Positions 1 through 12,043 of a DNA stretch of 64,000 bases are shown here, one piece after another. Origin of the DNA: Zingiber officinale (Eukaryota; Streptophyta; Magnoliopsida; Zingiberales; Zingiberaceae). A model generated the notes under the pieces. That model made no database searches and had not been told where the DNA came from. It saw nothing but the letters and a program-made list of their open reading frames with translations. Every line of letters starts with the position of its first letter. Positions within the stretch are counted from its first letter, which is position 1. Both the position numbers and the translations under genes were made by a program. The stretch is taken from NCBI RefSeq assembly GCF_018446385.1, contig NC_056000.1, positions 78,254,688 through 78,318,687 on the forward strand. Direction: 5' to 3'.

Positions 1-449
1 GTCACTTTCTTTCTATTTTTTTATATCATGCAAATGTTGCTTCTTTTTTTTTCTATCTCTCACATTTCTTGTCATTAATCTTATGAATTCTTATTTAATT
101 CAGTAACCTTTCGTCTCTTGTTAAAGATAACGCTATTGAAATGTTAATGCGGCTTGATATTAAATATGCCAATGATAGTTGAACTTAAAGGAAAATTATA
201 TTAATTGACATCCAATTTCTCTTATTTTTATTATTTTTGACTTTTTTGTTGAATATTTTTGGTGTTCAAGCCCTTAATGAACATTCGTTTAAGCCAGCAG
301 TAGTTTTAAGTAGATAAAAATATGATATGATTTAGCATGATGGTATTTACATGTATTATGATTTAGTGAATTTTTCCTGTATTTAGATGTTGAAACTATT
401 TTAATCTATGAACTATCGGTGCAGATTAATATTTAGGCTTCTAGCAAAC
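1..449. other. AT-rich leader of the hAT relic
   Basis: No gene or RNA is visible. The sequence is AT-rich with long T runs and leads directly into the hAT reading frame, so it is probably the 5' non-coding part of that transposon. A left terminal inverted repeat could not be identified and may lie outside the window. Confidence 0.4.
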
Positions 450-2976
450 ATGCCTCCTATAAGAAAACAATTGTCTGGAGCAGAAAAAAGGAAGAAAAAA
501 CAAAAGGAAGAAACTTTAATTCAAAGCCAAGCAGGAAGTCTTATTAAGTATTTCACTAGCAGCCAAAAAGCAGAGCAAATAGAATTAGTAGAACAAATGA
601 ATCAGGATGACACTGATAATAAGTTGAATGATCAAGAACATAGTGAATTGAATGAACTTCACAATAAAGATCCAAAACAATCTGAAAATGATAAAGGTGA
701 AGCCCGTATGCCTAAAAATGACAGTGATGTAGACATAAATCAAGAGATATTGTTTCCGTTAAATGTTGATGATCTAGGAAATTGGGACAAAATTCCAAAT
801 ATTAGGGACTTTCTAGTTGAAAGAGGTCCTAGAAAAGATGATGATATTTTGTTTCCTCTTGATAATACCGAAAGACACTTCAATCCATCACATTATAAGA
901 GGCAGTTGTCAAATGGTGAGAAAAGTGACAGAAGATGGTTAGTGTATTCTATTTCAATGGACAAGGTCTTCTGTTTCTGTTGCAAATTATTCAAGACTCA
1001 AAGAACCACAATGAAACTTGGTCATCTAGTTGATGAAGGATACAAAGATTGGAAGAATATCAGTCGATGTCTCAATCTTCATGAAACTAGTAAAGATCAT
1101 ATTGATTGCATGACTAGTTGGATCGAATTAGAAACAAGACTTCGAAAGAAAAAAAACAATTGATGAAAATATGCAAGTAGCAATTAACAAAGAGAGAGAA
1201 CATTGGAAACAAGTATTGAAAAGAATAATTGCAGTTGTGCAAAGAATTGCAAAAAATAATTTGGCACTCCGAGGAGATAATGAGAAGCTTTATGTTGAGA
1301 ATAATGGAATCTTTTTGCAGCTAATTGAAATGATTGCTGAATTTGATCCAATAATGGAGGAACACCTTCGGCGTGTTCAAGAAAAACAGATTCATTACAC
1401 TTATCTTGGGCCCAAAATCCAAAATGAATTGATACAGATGTTGGCGGCTGAAGTAAGAAATTCAATTGTTGCAAAAATTAAACATGCAAAGTATTTCACT
1501 GTCATTCTTGATTGTACTCCAGATGCAAGTCACGAGGAGCAGATGTCCCTTGTAATTAGATGTGTGGATGATTCAGAAAATGCAATAGCGATTGAAGAAT
1601 TTTGGATAGGATTTTTAAAAGTTAATGAAACTTCAGGGCTTGGGCTTTTTACAGAGCTTAAAAATATTTTGAGCAATCTCGAACTTGACATTGATAATAT
1701 AAGAGGTCAAGAATATGACAACGGATCTAATATGAAAGGAAAGCACAAGAGTGTAAAGAGTAGATTACTTGAAATTAATTCTAGAGCTTTCTACACTTCA
1801 TGTGGATGTCATAGTCTTAATCTCACATTATGTGATATGGTGAAATGTTGTCCTAAAGCAATGTCTTTTTTCGGTGTTATACAACGCATATATTCGTTAT
1901 TCTCTTCTTCTACCAAGCGGTGACAAATCTTCAAAGATCATGTGCAAGGTCTTACAGTCAAGCCATTATCACAAACACGATGAGAAAGTCATGTTGAAAG
2001 TGTGAAGCCCATAAAAGATCAAACTTCAAAAATACAAGATGCTTTAATTGATTTAGCAAACATTTCTGATGACTCAAAAATAAAGAGCGAAGCTGAGGAT
2101 TTGGCATCATTCGAACTTGAGAATTTTGAATTTGTGTCTGGAATGGTAATTTGGTACAAGTTGTTATATGAGATTAACATTGTTAGTAAGTTTCTCCAAG
2201 CAAAGAATATGGATATTGTTATGGCTATTAGACAATTAAAGGGACTTATTTCTTCTCTCCAAGAATTTAGAGAATTTGGATTTGATCAAGAATTGATCGA
2301 AGTTGAACATATTGCAAGTGAAATGGGAATTGAACCTATTTTTCGTGAAAAACGCATCATTCGAAGAAAGAGACAATTTGATGAAATCAACAGGGAAGAG
2401 GTAACCCAGTCTCCTAAAGAATCTTTTCGAGTTAATTACTTCTTATTTATAATTGATCAAGCACTTTCTTCACTTCAAACTCGGTTTGAACAATTTCAAA
2501 AATATGAAGAAATATTTGGATTTTTATTTAGTTTGGAGAAATTGAAGTCTATTAATGATGATGGTCTCTTGCACTCATGTGTCAATCTTCAAGATTCTTT
2601 AACACATGATGGTCACTCCGATGTTGACGGATCAGATTTATATCTAGAACTAAAGTTGTTAAGACACTCTTTACCAAGAGATTCAAAAAGAGCGATTGAT
2701 GTGCTAAATTATTTGAAGAAAATGGATGGTTGTTATCCAAATGCTTATATCGCTTATCGAATTTTGCTGACTATACAAATTACAGTTGCATCTGTCGAAA
2801 GGAGTTTTTCCAAGTTGAAATTGATCAAAACTTATCTCTGATCAACTATGTCATAAGAAAGACTAAATGGTTTAGCTATGTTATCTATCGAGAAAAAAGT
2901 GGTTGAGAAAGTTGATTATGCAAACTTAATTAATACTTTTGCTTTTAGAACTGCGAGGCGAGCAATTTTCAAGTGA
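450..2976 (+). pseudogene. hAT-family transposase relic (TTF zinc finger, DUF4371, hAT dimerisation)
   Basis: This is a decayed transposase of the plant hAT class often annotated as zinc finger MYM-type 1-like. The likely start is ATG 450 (MPPIRKQLSGAEKRKK), 14 codons inside a longer frame, because this opening is typical of the family. Parts in order are a lysine-rich N-terminus, a TTF-type zinc finger (FCFCCKLF, near 970-1000), a DUF4371/catalytic stretch ([19 protein letters not shown] and [12 protein letters not shown], about 1495-1760), a CGCHSLNL motif, and a C-terminal dimerisation segment (VASVERSFSKLKLIKTYL, about 2780-2840) ending at the natural stop 2974-2976. The frame is broken by an extra A in the A-run near 1150-1157 and by four in-frame stops: TGA 1921, TGA 1981 (both in place of expected TGG), TGA 2839 (expected CGA) and TAA 2854 (expected CAA). 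It cannot encode a transposase but could have been mobilised in trans. Confidence 0.9.
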
Positions 2977-3816
2977 TTATATACTTGTTCCTAATATGAA
3001 TTTTATATTTTGTTTGGATCATCTTGACTTTATCTTCATTTGTTTATGACAAATTATTTTGGATGATATATTTTGTTTATCTTTAATTTTTAGAATTCAG
3101 GTTACAAATATGATTATATTTACGTTGAATTGAAAAATCTATGAATATCAAGGTTTGAGGGCACCATTTTTTATGCTCGCCTCGGGCCCCAAAATTACAG
3201 GTCCAACACTGTCTCCAGGTTTTCCTCTGGTTCTATGATGCTGTATTGATCGACACCGCCGCGGCGGGGGAGACTCAACCGTAGCTGCCTAATTGGATGA
3301 GCCTTCCTCTTTTCTATGATGATGATGTTGATCGACATCCTCGTGGCGGTGGAGGAGCACGACGGCTGCCTGCTTCGGCCGCCACTACCTGATTGGACAA
3401 ACTTTCCTGAGCTTTTGGGTTAGGACTACTGCGACGAACAAGTCTTGTTCGCGGTTCACGTCTGATTAATTAGATCAATTTGATTAAACACAGAACAAGG
3501 AAATTAATTACTTCAGTATACTTTTTTTAACACATACAGATTTTGATGGTCATGTAGCCAATTTGTTTGTGTATGAACGTTCATAGAAAAATCAATTATT
3601 ACTTTGGCACAACAGTTAGTCTTCACGAGCTTCTGTTCTTGTCTAGTTTGTTTTTTTCTTAGAGCTCGGCACAAATTTGAGCTCCTTTTATTGAGTGAAA
3701 CAGACCATTAATGTCTCATGGTAGATTAGGACACCAAATGATGTCTATAACAATGCTTAACATAAGTTGTGCTGAGCTTTATTTGGATGCAAGGAACTAA
3801 CTAACTAACGACTAGC
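2977..3816. other. hAT 3' end and intergenic sequence
   Basis: The first 200 bp are AT-rich 3' flank of the transposase. A GC-rich stretch at about 3157-3211 (GGGCACC, then CTCGGGCCCC, then AGGTCCAACACTG) resembles the right end of ZMYM1-type hAT elements, but no partner end is visible. From 3235 to 3420 there are two diverged direct copies of a segment built on TTGATCGACA and GGCGG, each followed by an ATTGGA motif. Nothing coding is supported; the last 100 bp should include the 3' UTR of the minus-strand cupin gene. Confidence 0.4.
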
Positions 3817-6332
3817 TTAATTTGGAGGGAAGAAGATTTCATCAGAAGTCCTTTTAGATCTGAACAGCTTCTCTAGCTCAGGGGTGGTGTTGAACGCAGC
3901 CTGAAGCACCTCCGGGGACATTGCCTTCCACACCGAGGTCTTTCCGGCCAAATGAGTGAACACAGGGCTGGTAAGTTTCATAAAAACAGATGGATGTTAG
4001 ACTATAGCAAATGGTGAGTGTTTCTGTTAGGAACATGAGAGGGTTGAGATAGAAATATACTTAGGTGTGGAGATGATAGAGAACCACGCCATTCCATCAT
4101 CATCAGCGATCTTCGACACGACAAAGAACCTTGGCACAATGAACAGATAGCCAGCCTTCACATGTGTCTCGAGAACACGCTTGCCATTGACGCCAACCAC
4201 CTGAACACGACCGCTGCCTCTAACAATGTAGGTCACCTGGTAAGCTGAATCACAAGAAAATCCAGGGGAACACATGGCATGCCCATTGATCCTCACGAGA
4301 TCAGCCCCGAGGCCAACTTGTCCAACCAGGGGAAGGTTCTTAGTGTTCAAAACCACAACACATCCGCCGTTCTTGATGTCCACATCTAGAGGGGCTTCCT
4401 CACAGTTGAGGACCATGCCCTCTCTGTCCTTGGGTGAAGGTGTAGGCATGGCTTGACCATCTTTAACCTTGATGATGCCAGAGTTTATTTGGCTGCTGAC
4501 AAGGTTCTTTGCTTCGTCTTCACTTAGGTCCCAAGCACGACTAACAAACTCAGTACTAAAACCAGTGAAGATGCCATCAGTGCCAGTGATGGGGAAGTTG
4601 GTGAATTGCCCAGCTGTGTGGCCCTTTGAAGTGTCCCCAAGGAAGAGTACCACAAGGTCAGTTTCATTGGGGTTGAACCACCAGGTCACAACTCCAAAAG
4701 GAAGGGCAATTGCATCACCCTTCTTGATCGCAAGCACCTTCTCTTTTGTAGCCTCTGGAAGCACAATCCCTAGAGTTCCATCACCTGTGAATCAAAAACA
4801 TATTAGAACAAATGAGTTCTAGGATCATTGAAGTACTTCCTTTTAAACAATCTTGGTTTCACAAGTCATAACTACCATTTCAAGTGTTCAAGCAATGAAA
4901 GCTCATAGAGTATTTAATCAGTAGGTCCTGATGGAGGCCCAAGGACATCAACTACAATATTATATATATTGATTTTTCACCCAAACTAAAACTATCATAT
5001 AGCTAGCTGACAGGCAATGATTTTTTCATCGATGATATGCGTTGGGTTAGTTGGATCATATGATGACAGTTTCAGGCTTTCACTACAAACTTCAGTGGTG
5101 CACAATATTGTTGTTTTTGTTCAATCCTTTCAAGATGTGCAACTGCATTTGCTTCTTCCTAACAGTGAATTTGTTATCTATGATAATTAACTCATTATTT
5201 TTCATGCCACAGTGATTGGTGGCATATTTCATTTTTCTGTATTTAGGGCAACGCAATTTTATTGTGGTGCTTGTGTATCACCCTCAATAAGTGTTCTGCT
5301 ATTAAACAGCTACTAATGTTACAAATAGATTGCACTAGTGAACCTATTATTCATCAAAAACAAAACAACAGTTGAACTGAAGAGAGGCAAAAAGACAAAG
5401 ATCCTATCTTCTTCCAATAAGTTTGAATGTCTACTTGTATGCACATGAGAAAATATCAGTTGATTATTTCAATAAAAATCCTAAGGAAACTACTGAGTGT
5501 GATCAGATTAGTCTGACAATAAACAAATTGTTGGCTCAGCTATAAGCCAAACCAACACCTCTTTGACTCTTTCACAATCATATGAAACTGAGATGCAACT
5601 TTTAATAATCAATCCAATCTGAAGGTCAAAATCATCACAACCATGAATATTAAATCCACATGAATCATCCTCAAGATAAGCACTCACTAATATCATAAAG
5701 GATAAAATCCTTTCAGACATGCACAGTTTGGACAAGAATACAGAACTATTCAAATCCATAATGACACTGAATCAACATGCAGGCGCTCATTAATATTAGA
5801 TCATCCCCAATATGAAACTATGATTAGCCAAATCGGTTTCCAGTCTATAATTTTGGGCAAGAACGCAACTGAAACAGTCTAAATCTTTATCATGTGTCAA
5901 AACTTTCATGGCAACTCGCGCAATCACTCTACTAACAGCTTGATATTGAAATATATGAGGGGAAATGGTCACTGAACACCAAATAGAAAAAGGTTCATAT
6001 GAAATCATGGTTTGTTTTTTTTCTGTACATCAAACAGATAGATCGTAACTAAAAACCTAAAAACCAAAATCACTAGAAAACATCCAAAACTGGGGGGAAA
6101 ATAAGGGGAGAAAACAAAGGAATCAAACAGTTTCACCTTGGAGGACGTAGGCGACCTTGGCGGAGTCGGAGTAGCTCGGAAGCGCCAGCCCTCGCTTCTC
6201 CAGCGCGAGTTTCCCCGCTCCAATGTTGGCGGCGCGGAGCATCGGGAGCTCCTCGCTGCACCAGGCGTAGTAGGCGCCGCCATCCCCGCCGTACGATTTC
6301 TTCGACAGCCTCGGCGTCAAGTCGATCTCCAT
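3817..6332 (-). CDS. Cytosolic two-cupin protein, 11S globulin/glutelin type-D-like
   Basis: Three exons fit on the minus strand: 6332-6137, 4784-4061 and 3967-3817, all with GT-AG borders, giving 356 residues. The protein opens MEIDLTPRLSKKSYGGDGG and contains YAWCSEELPMLRAANIGAGKL, the signature of plant non-storage legumin-like cupins of about 356 aa (Arabidopsis At1g07750/At2g28680 type). Domain 1 spans roughly residues 5-160 (GDAIALPFGVVTWWFN) and domain 2 roughly 195-340 (VDIKNGGCVVVLN, YQVTYIVRGSGRVQVV, FIVPRFF). The C-terminus ends FRSKRTSDEIFFPPN. There is no N-terminal signal peptide, unlike secreted 11S seed globulins, so a cytosolic protein is expected. The biochemical role of this subfamily is not established; sugar or metal binding by the barrel is only possible. 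Intron 1 is 1.35 kb and holds nothing recognisable. The frame is intact. Confidence 0.9.
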
Positions 6333-6401
6333 CTCTCCGCCGAGCGAGAACTTTGCGATCGATCGGAGAATTTGGATCGAAATGTGGAGGCTTAGGCGTC
6401 C

Positions 6402-6409
6402 ATTTATAG
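6402..6409 (-). promoter_or_regulatory. Candidate TATA box of the cupin gene
   Basis: Read on the minus strand this is TATAAATG, about 70 bp upstream of the cupin ATG at 6332, a normal TATA to start-codon distance for a gene with a short leader. Confidence 0.55.
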
Positions 6410-6479
6410 ACGGGAAAGCAACCAAGCAAGCGAGTAAAGCGGCAGAAGATGAGGAAGGATTGGAATACGCCAAACTATT

Positions 6480-7860
6480 GCAGTTTTCAGTTTGATCCCC
6501 ATAATTTAGAAAATAATAATTATCTCATTTGTAATAGATTGACGTCAATATTCAATATCAAGTATCAACAATACTTTCCTATAAATATAAATAAATAATA
6601 ATTATTATTATTATTAAACGAAATTTCTCTTTTAATTGGGTTTCGATAGAATTGAAAAGAAACAAAAATGTAAATAGTTGGACTAAAATGTCTGTCTTTG
6701 AAAATATATGTCAACCTGAAAAAAGAAATAAACTCTGGGGTGCAAATTGAGATTTGTCGTGAACTCTATCCTAATCGAATACTTAAAAATGTAATGATTA
6801 CTAATAAATATGAAAAAAAAGGAAAAAGTAAGATGATAAGAAATTTGAAAAATGGAATATATTCCTAAATATTATAATAAAAATAAATATGAGGGCTGAT
6901 GCAACAATCCATAATAAGATTCTATAATTTCATACTTTCTGAAATAGCTAAAAAAAAACCCTCATAAAATATAAAGAATTGGATGGTGTAATTTTTTTAA
7001 TGTTTTTTTAGTATAAATAACTTGATAAGTTTAATGTAATTTGATAAACTTCTTCACTTTCATCTTATCATCATGCGTTTAATTGTCAAATTGATAGGAT
7101 AATTTTATATTTTTGTAATACTATATTATATTAAGTACATTTAATGCCATCCAAAAGAAAATCAATTATGGCCTCAATTGGTAAGAAAACAAATGTTAAA
7201 TATATTAATAAGTTGGTTGTTATCATTCTATTAGATTTAAACAAAATAACAAGAAATATATATATATTTAAATTTTTGTTATATATTATCCTTTCCAAAT
7301 TTTATGGAAATTTAAGTAAATTTTTATTTTTATTTTTTTTTAAATAAATTTTTTTTTGCACAACTAATTATCGAAACAAATGCTTTATATAAATTGTAAT
7401 TTTAAAATAAATATTTTTGGTTGGTAAATTATTTATGAAAAGAATGAAAAGTGAGGGAAAGGATTTTGTTCCTTTGCTCGATTGATTTCTATTTAAATTA
7501 AGAAAAAAGTTATTATGCCATTAAAGATGAAAGGCATGCATCTTCATTTTCCTCCAAGTGTTTATTATATTAATAAAACAAGCGATATAAATTTTTTAGG
7601 TGTAAAGATAATGGAGAACCGCAAATGGAAAATGAAAACAAGAACCATAAAGGATGATAATAGAAAATTATTTATTTCATTATTCCCGATATTAATATTT
7701 TAATTTATTTTTTAATCATAATTTTAGTTTTTAGGTTGTCATGGAGAATTTTGATCTAAATTTGACGAGTAATTTTAATATAAATTATTAAAAAATGAGA
7801 GAGCAAATATATTTAATTATTCAAAATTAAAATATAATTTCGAAATAAAATCCTTTTTTT
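6480..7860. other. AT-rich intergenic region
   Basis: This is the shared upstream region of the divergent cupin and TPR genes. It is strongly AT-rich with A and T homopolymers and a short ATT microsatellite near 6598-6616. Small open frames here are low-complexity and resemble no protein I know. I see no RNA gene or element ends. Confidence 0.5.
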
Positions 7861-7918
7861 TAGTTCATCTCTTCTCGAAGTCGCAAGGGTTTAGTCTTCT
7901 TTTCTCTTCGTTGCTTCC

Positions 7919-8950
7919 ATGGAGCCCCTCTGCTGCGCCACCCACCGCCGCCCTCTCCACTGCCCTCTCCTCCCCAAACCCTTACCCACTCCGCTTCTCC
8001 TCAGAGCCTTCCCCTTCTCTTCCTCCTCCTCATACTCCAGACCCCGCCTCAGCATCCTCGCCGCCGCCTCCGAATCACCCAGGAACCCACTCTCCCCTCT
8101 CCTCAAGGCCGCCTCCATCGCCGCCGCAACCGCTACCGCCGCTGCCGCACTTTTCCTCACCCGCCTCTCCCCTCCCGCTCTTGCCGCTGCAACTGCCGCT
8201 TTCCCTACTGCCCCCGCCGCCCAGTCCGATACGCTCCCCTCCGAGGCCTCCCCACTCACTGACGCCGAGAAGGAGCGCATCCTCGAGGAGCAACTCGACT
8301 CCCATCCCGACGATACCCAGTCCCTCCGCGCCCTTATGGAGCTCAAAATCAAGTCTGGGAAGTTCGCCGAGGCCGTCGACATTGTTGACCGGCTCATATC
8401 CCTCGAGCCCGGCGAAAAGGATCTGCCGATGCTCAAGGCTCACATCCAGAGCTACAGCGGGGACCCAGAGACTGCAAGGATTGGGTTCGAGCAACTCCTT
8501 GAAAAAGATCCCTTTTTGGTCGAGGCGTACCACGGGCTCGTGATGGTGGCTTCATCGCAGGCAGAAGAGGAGGGTGAACTTGACGGCATCTTAAAGAGGG
8601 TTGAGGACGTGATGGAGCTCTGTAAGAAGGCGAAGAGGAAAGATGACTTGAGGGACTTCAAGCTACTGGTGGCTCAGATTAAGGTTATAAAGGGGAAGTA
8701 TGAGGACTCCCTTAAGATATACCAGGAATTGGTGAAGGAGGAGCCAAGGGATTTCCGGCCTTATCTTTGCCAGGGCATCATATACACTTTGTTGAGGAAG
8801 AAGGATGAGGCAGATAAGCAGTTCCAGAAGTACAAGCGTCTTGTTCCCAAGAGTCATCCTTATGCACAGTATTTCGATGAAAACATGATTGCGATGAAGG
8901 TTTTTGGGCAGTTGGATGAGAATAGAAGGAAGACTGCATTGAAAAATTAA
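7919..8950 (+). CDS. SG1: Chloroplast TPR protein, SLOW GREEN 1-like
   Basis: This is a single-exon gene of 343 residues starting MEPLCCATHRRPLHCP. The N-terminus is rich in Ser, Pro, Arg and Leu with almost no acidic residues, which fits a plastid transit peptide. A hydrophobic Ala-rich stretch follows (about residues 64-95) and could be a membrane anchor. From about residue 110 there is a helical tetratricopeptide domain: LEEQLDSHPDDTQSLRALMEL, KSGKFAEAVDIVDRLISLEP, DPETARIGFEQLLEKDP, GKYEDSLKIYQELVKEEP and KKDEADKQFQKYKRLVP. Order and length match SLOW GREEN 1, a TPR protein needed for chloroplast development in Arabidopsis. The 5' third is very GC-rich and the 3' part is not, a gradient common in monocot genes. 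The frame is intact. Confidence 0.88.
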   Translation: MEPLCCATHRRPLHCPLLPKPLPTPLLLRAFPFSSSSSYSRPRLSILAAASESPRNPLSPLLKAASIAAATATAAAALFLTRLSPPALAAATAAFPTAPAAQSDTLPSEASPLTDAEKERILEEQLDSHPDDTQSLRALMELKIKSGKFAEAVDIVDRLISLEPGEKDLPMLKAHIQSYSGDPETARIGFEQLLEKDPFLVEAYHGLVMVASSQAEEEGELDGILKRVEDVMELCKKAKRKDDLRDFKLLVAQIKVIKGKYEDSLKIYQELVKEEPRDFRPYLCQGIIYTLLRKKDEADKQFQKYKRLVPKSHPYAQYFDENMIAMKVFGQLDENRRKTALKN

Positions 8951-11085
8951 AAAATGGTCATAGGTAAGGATTACTTCAACCAATTGAAACCAGTTACTGA
9001 GGTATCCGTTTCCACAAATTTAGGTCTTTGTATCTGGCTATTTAATCTTTGTGCTAGTTTACAAGTTTTCATCTTTAAGAATTCACTGCAAGATTTTCTA
9101 GAACTTAGAATGTTTTTTACTTGGTCAGTGAGATACTGGATCTAAATGTGCTACTTGTGTACAAGAGGCACGACTTGTTTTCTATTTGAATACCTTTACT
9201 AAGGTCAAGCATTGGCTGTAAGCTGTAGCTATTATTTATATATACAGCGTACGAGCATTTTATCCAAGTTTCTTATATGATTTCTCAATCAAATTTCAGC
9301 TCATTCTGGTGAGCTAGCTTACTCAACCATTAGTTTCAATAGGGAGAACATTGATTACAACTTGCATATCTTTAGCCGGTTTTTCTACTAGCATTCTATA
9401 TATTGACAGGGAGAGTAATTAAGGAAGAAACCAATTCTATTCACTGGCTAGTTGGAACTTAAATAATACCTGGACATTTAAAAGGCTAGACTGGCCATCG
9501 TAGGCTTCTAGTTGCTCATACTACTTTCTTCAGATCATTTCCCTTGGTATGGAAAAGATACATTAATGCCGGTGAAGGAATTGAATTACATTGATGTGAA
9601 TGTCAGTTTTGGGACAGAATGAGCAAACTGTGTCAAGTTTCCTCTCTACCTTGGACAAATTCAGGAGCAGACAAGTAACCAGCTATGGTCTCTCACCCGA
9701 TTCAACATCGGATAAGATTCAACCCCATATAGCTCGAGCACATAGTTTGGTTTACTTGTGGCATTAAGTGCCAAACCATTGATAATGAATGGAGCATATT
9801 TAGTTTTGATGATGTACCTTTGCTGCTGATGATACATGAACTTGACTTCCAATGTACATTACTATTATGCAACTATATGACTTGATATGATTGCATTTGC
9901 AGATGCAGAAACAATGTTATTTTTCATTATCAAATCAGAGATTTATTCTCTCACTAGCATCCAGCAAGCCTCTTGCATTCTCAAAAGTTGCTATTGCATT
10001 ATATAACTGCAAAGTTTAATAAACCTTGTTGGTGCTCAACGACTTCTAATTTCTAATCATAGCAGGAAAACAATTTTTGCACATTCTTCTTTTGCTAATT
10101 ATATGAGATTAGTTTGTGATTAATAATGTAGCAAAATGTATCTTCCTCTTCACATATGACATACATATGACAACATTTCATGCAATCGGTATGAACATAC
10201 TGCTTATGTTTGCGCAGAAGCTTTGTTGTTGTTTGCATTCGTTTGTGCAGAAACTCAGTTTGATTGAAGTGCAATCACTGTGTTCTTGAATGCACGTGTA
10301 AGGCCCGTGTTTTGGGGTGGAAATGACACTGCTGAATTTGTTTTCAGATATTGAGAGATCAAGCAGGCTGAAGGATGCGTTTAACAGACCACCAACGCTA
10401 GCAGGATATTGAGAGATCAAACTTCCTAATTGAAAGTGTAACCAACTCTAGCAGTTTGCCTGTTCTACCTACTTAGTGAGATACGACTCGCTTGCTTTAT
10501 TTTAAAGTGATTTTATTTCATTGTAAAAATGATAATTTTGTTGTTATCTTCAATTAAGTAATGAGTGTGAGCTTTGGCTTGTTCAGTGCTCTTTCACTTG
10601 GTTTATTAGCATATGGTTGGTTTCGTTGTTAATATTGTGAAATTGTCATATTCTTGTCTGTGAAGAGAGGCGGGCCATTATTGGACGGCAGAGATTCGAA
10701 ATAGAAGGCATCGCTATTAGATACGGACGGTGTCGATTAATCTCTTATCTGTCTCGTAATTTGATTGGATTATTGCGCTGGCTGAATCAGTGTTGGCGAT
10801 GATCTAGTGTTTCCAGCGGGACAGGCATCAACACCCACTACGCATGAATCTACTCCCTTGCAAATTTAGCCAACTATCGCCCGGCTAATTACGTGGATTG
10901 CGTCCATCCGAGACAGCTGATTATAAACCCACTACACGACAAACACTACCCCAAGAAAGAAAAAATTTACTCGTTTTCTTATACTGAGGAAGCCGGAGCA
11001 GTGGGCTCTCTCGCTCTTCTGTGGCCTGCTGCATTTAAAAACTTTGAAGATTTCTTCACCAAATTGACCACTCCAACGATCCCTT
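8951..11085. other. Intergenic region after the SG1-like gene
   Basis: No convincing gene is visible. The first few hundred bases are probably 3' UTR. Around 9680-9730 a segment read on the minus strand ('gaatcttatccgatgttgaa') resembles a piece of a retroelement leader, too short to classify. At about 10345-10420 the phrase 'gatattgagagatcaa' occurs twice, marking a small duplication. Confidence 0.4.
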
Positions 11086-11107
11086 CGCTCTCCTCTCTCT
11101 CTCTCTA
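11086..11107 (+). promoter_or_regulatory. CT-rich (Y-patch) core promoter stretch
   Basis: A pure CT tract lies about 90-110 bp upstream of the ATG of the M50B-like gene at 11198. Pyrimidine patches of this kind are a common plant core promoter element near the transcription start. No clear TATA box was found at the right distance. Confidence 0.4.
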
Positions 11108-11197
11108 ACTGGGCGACTCTCTCCATCTTGTCAATCTCTCTTCTCATCTTTAGATTGGTTCATTGATTACCAGGATAAGGAAAGGGAGTGGTTAGAC

Positions 11198-11639
11198 ATG
11201 CCCAATTGGGAGCTCCAGCACTGCTGCGACCACGACCAAGGAGTCTTCATCATCTCCGTCGCCGTATTCACCGTCGTCATCCTCCCCGTGAGTTCTCCTC
11301 CTTTTGTGGTGCTTATTTCGATTCTGTTCTGCTACCTATCCGGCATCCGGCTGCTAAGAGAAAAAAAGATCCCTTTTTGTCGGATTAAAGTGGTAATCGA
11401 ATAAAGTCTGCGACTTTGGTGGCGAATCTTCTGTCAAAATTCTTCCTTTTGCTTGAACTAGAGTTGCTTGGGTCTATTAGCATTGATGTTTATGCCGATC
11501 TTGGACTTTTCTACTTGCTGATCTGTTAGTTGTTTGATCTCTTGTAGTTGTGGAGGGCTGTGCTGTTGACACCTTTCAAACTTATCACAGTGTTTCTTCA
11601 TGAAACGAGTCATGTCCTAAGCCTGTAAATTAACCTGCG
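11198..11639 (+). pseudogene. M50B-like gene, exon block 1 (exons 1-2)
   Basis: Exon 1 gives 30 codons ending in ILP before GTGAGT. Exon 2 begins after TTGTAG and encodes a membrane-entry segment and the HETSH metal motif, then ACKLTCG in another frame because of one extra base between the CAT codon (11611) and GCC (11621). A GT donor follows at 11640. Confidence 0.8.
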
Positions 11640-11988
11640 GTGATTCCTGGTCTACTTGCTATTTTATACTTGGCTCCAACTGACTTAACAACTTCTGTCT
11701 GGAGATGTTTTTCGTGTTCCTGTTGTGCATTTCTATCCTAGTTCATACCATTTCTAAGCAGTCTGATAGTGCTTCTATTGAGCGAAACCAACTTGAGTTT
11801 TCTTTCATTCATATTGAAATTGGCTCTCAACAGATTGAGCTGCGTACATTGCTTCTGCTAGGGCTTCTATTAACACTGGACAGGGATATGCACGTACCTT
11901 TCCCACAAATCTGATGATTCATATCTTCCATTTTTACACGAACACAACCAAGTATCGAGCTGGTCATTGAATTGAACAATTTGATACT

Positions 11989-12043
11989 TGATCCGGTGAT
12001 AAAGGAGGGGACCCGGCCGTACAGTGGTCAGTGATACGTGGAG
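11989..12043 (+). mobile_element. Left fragment of a Ty3-type solo LTR
   Basis: The sequence starts TGATCCGGTG and matches the start of the LTR at 55340 (GATCCGGTG, GGGGACCC, ACGTGGAG). It breaks off at 12043 exactly where a Copia element begins, and the rest of the LTR resumes at 21630. This is a fossil; no internal region of this element is present. Confidence 0.7.
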
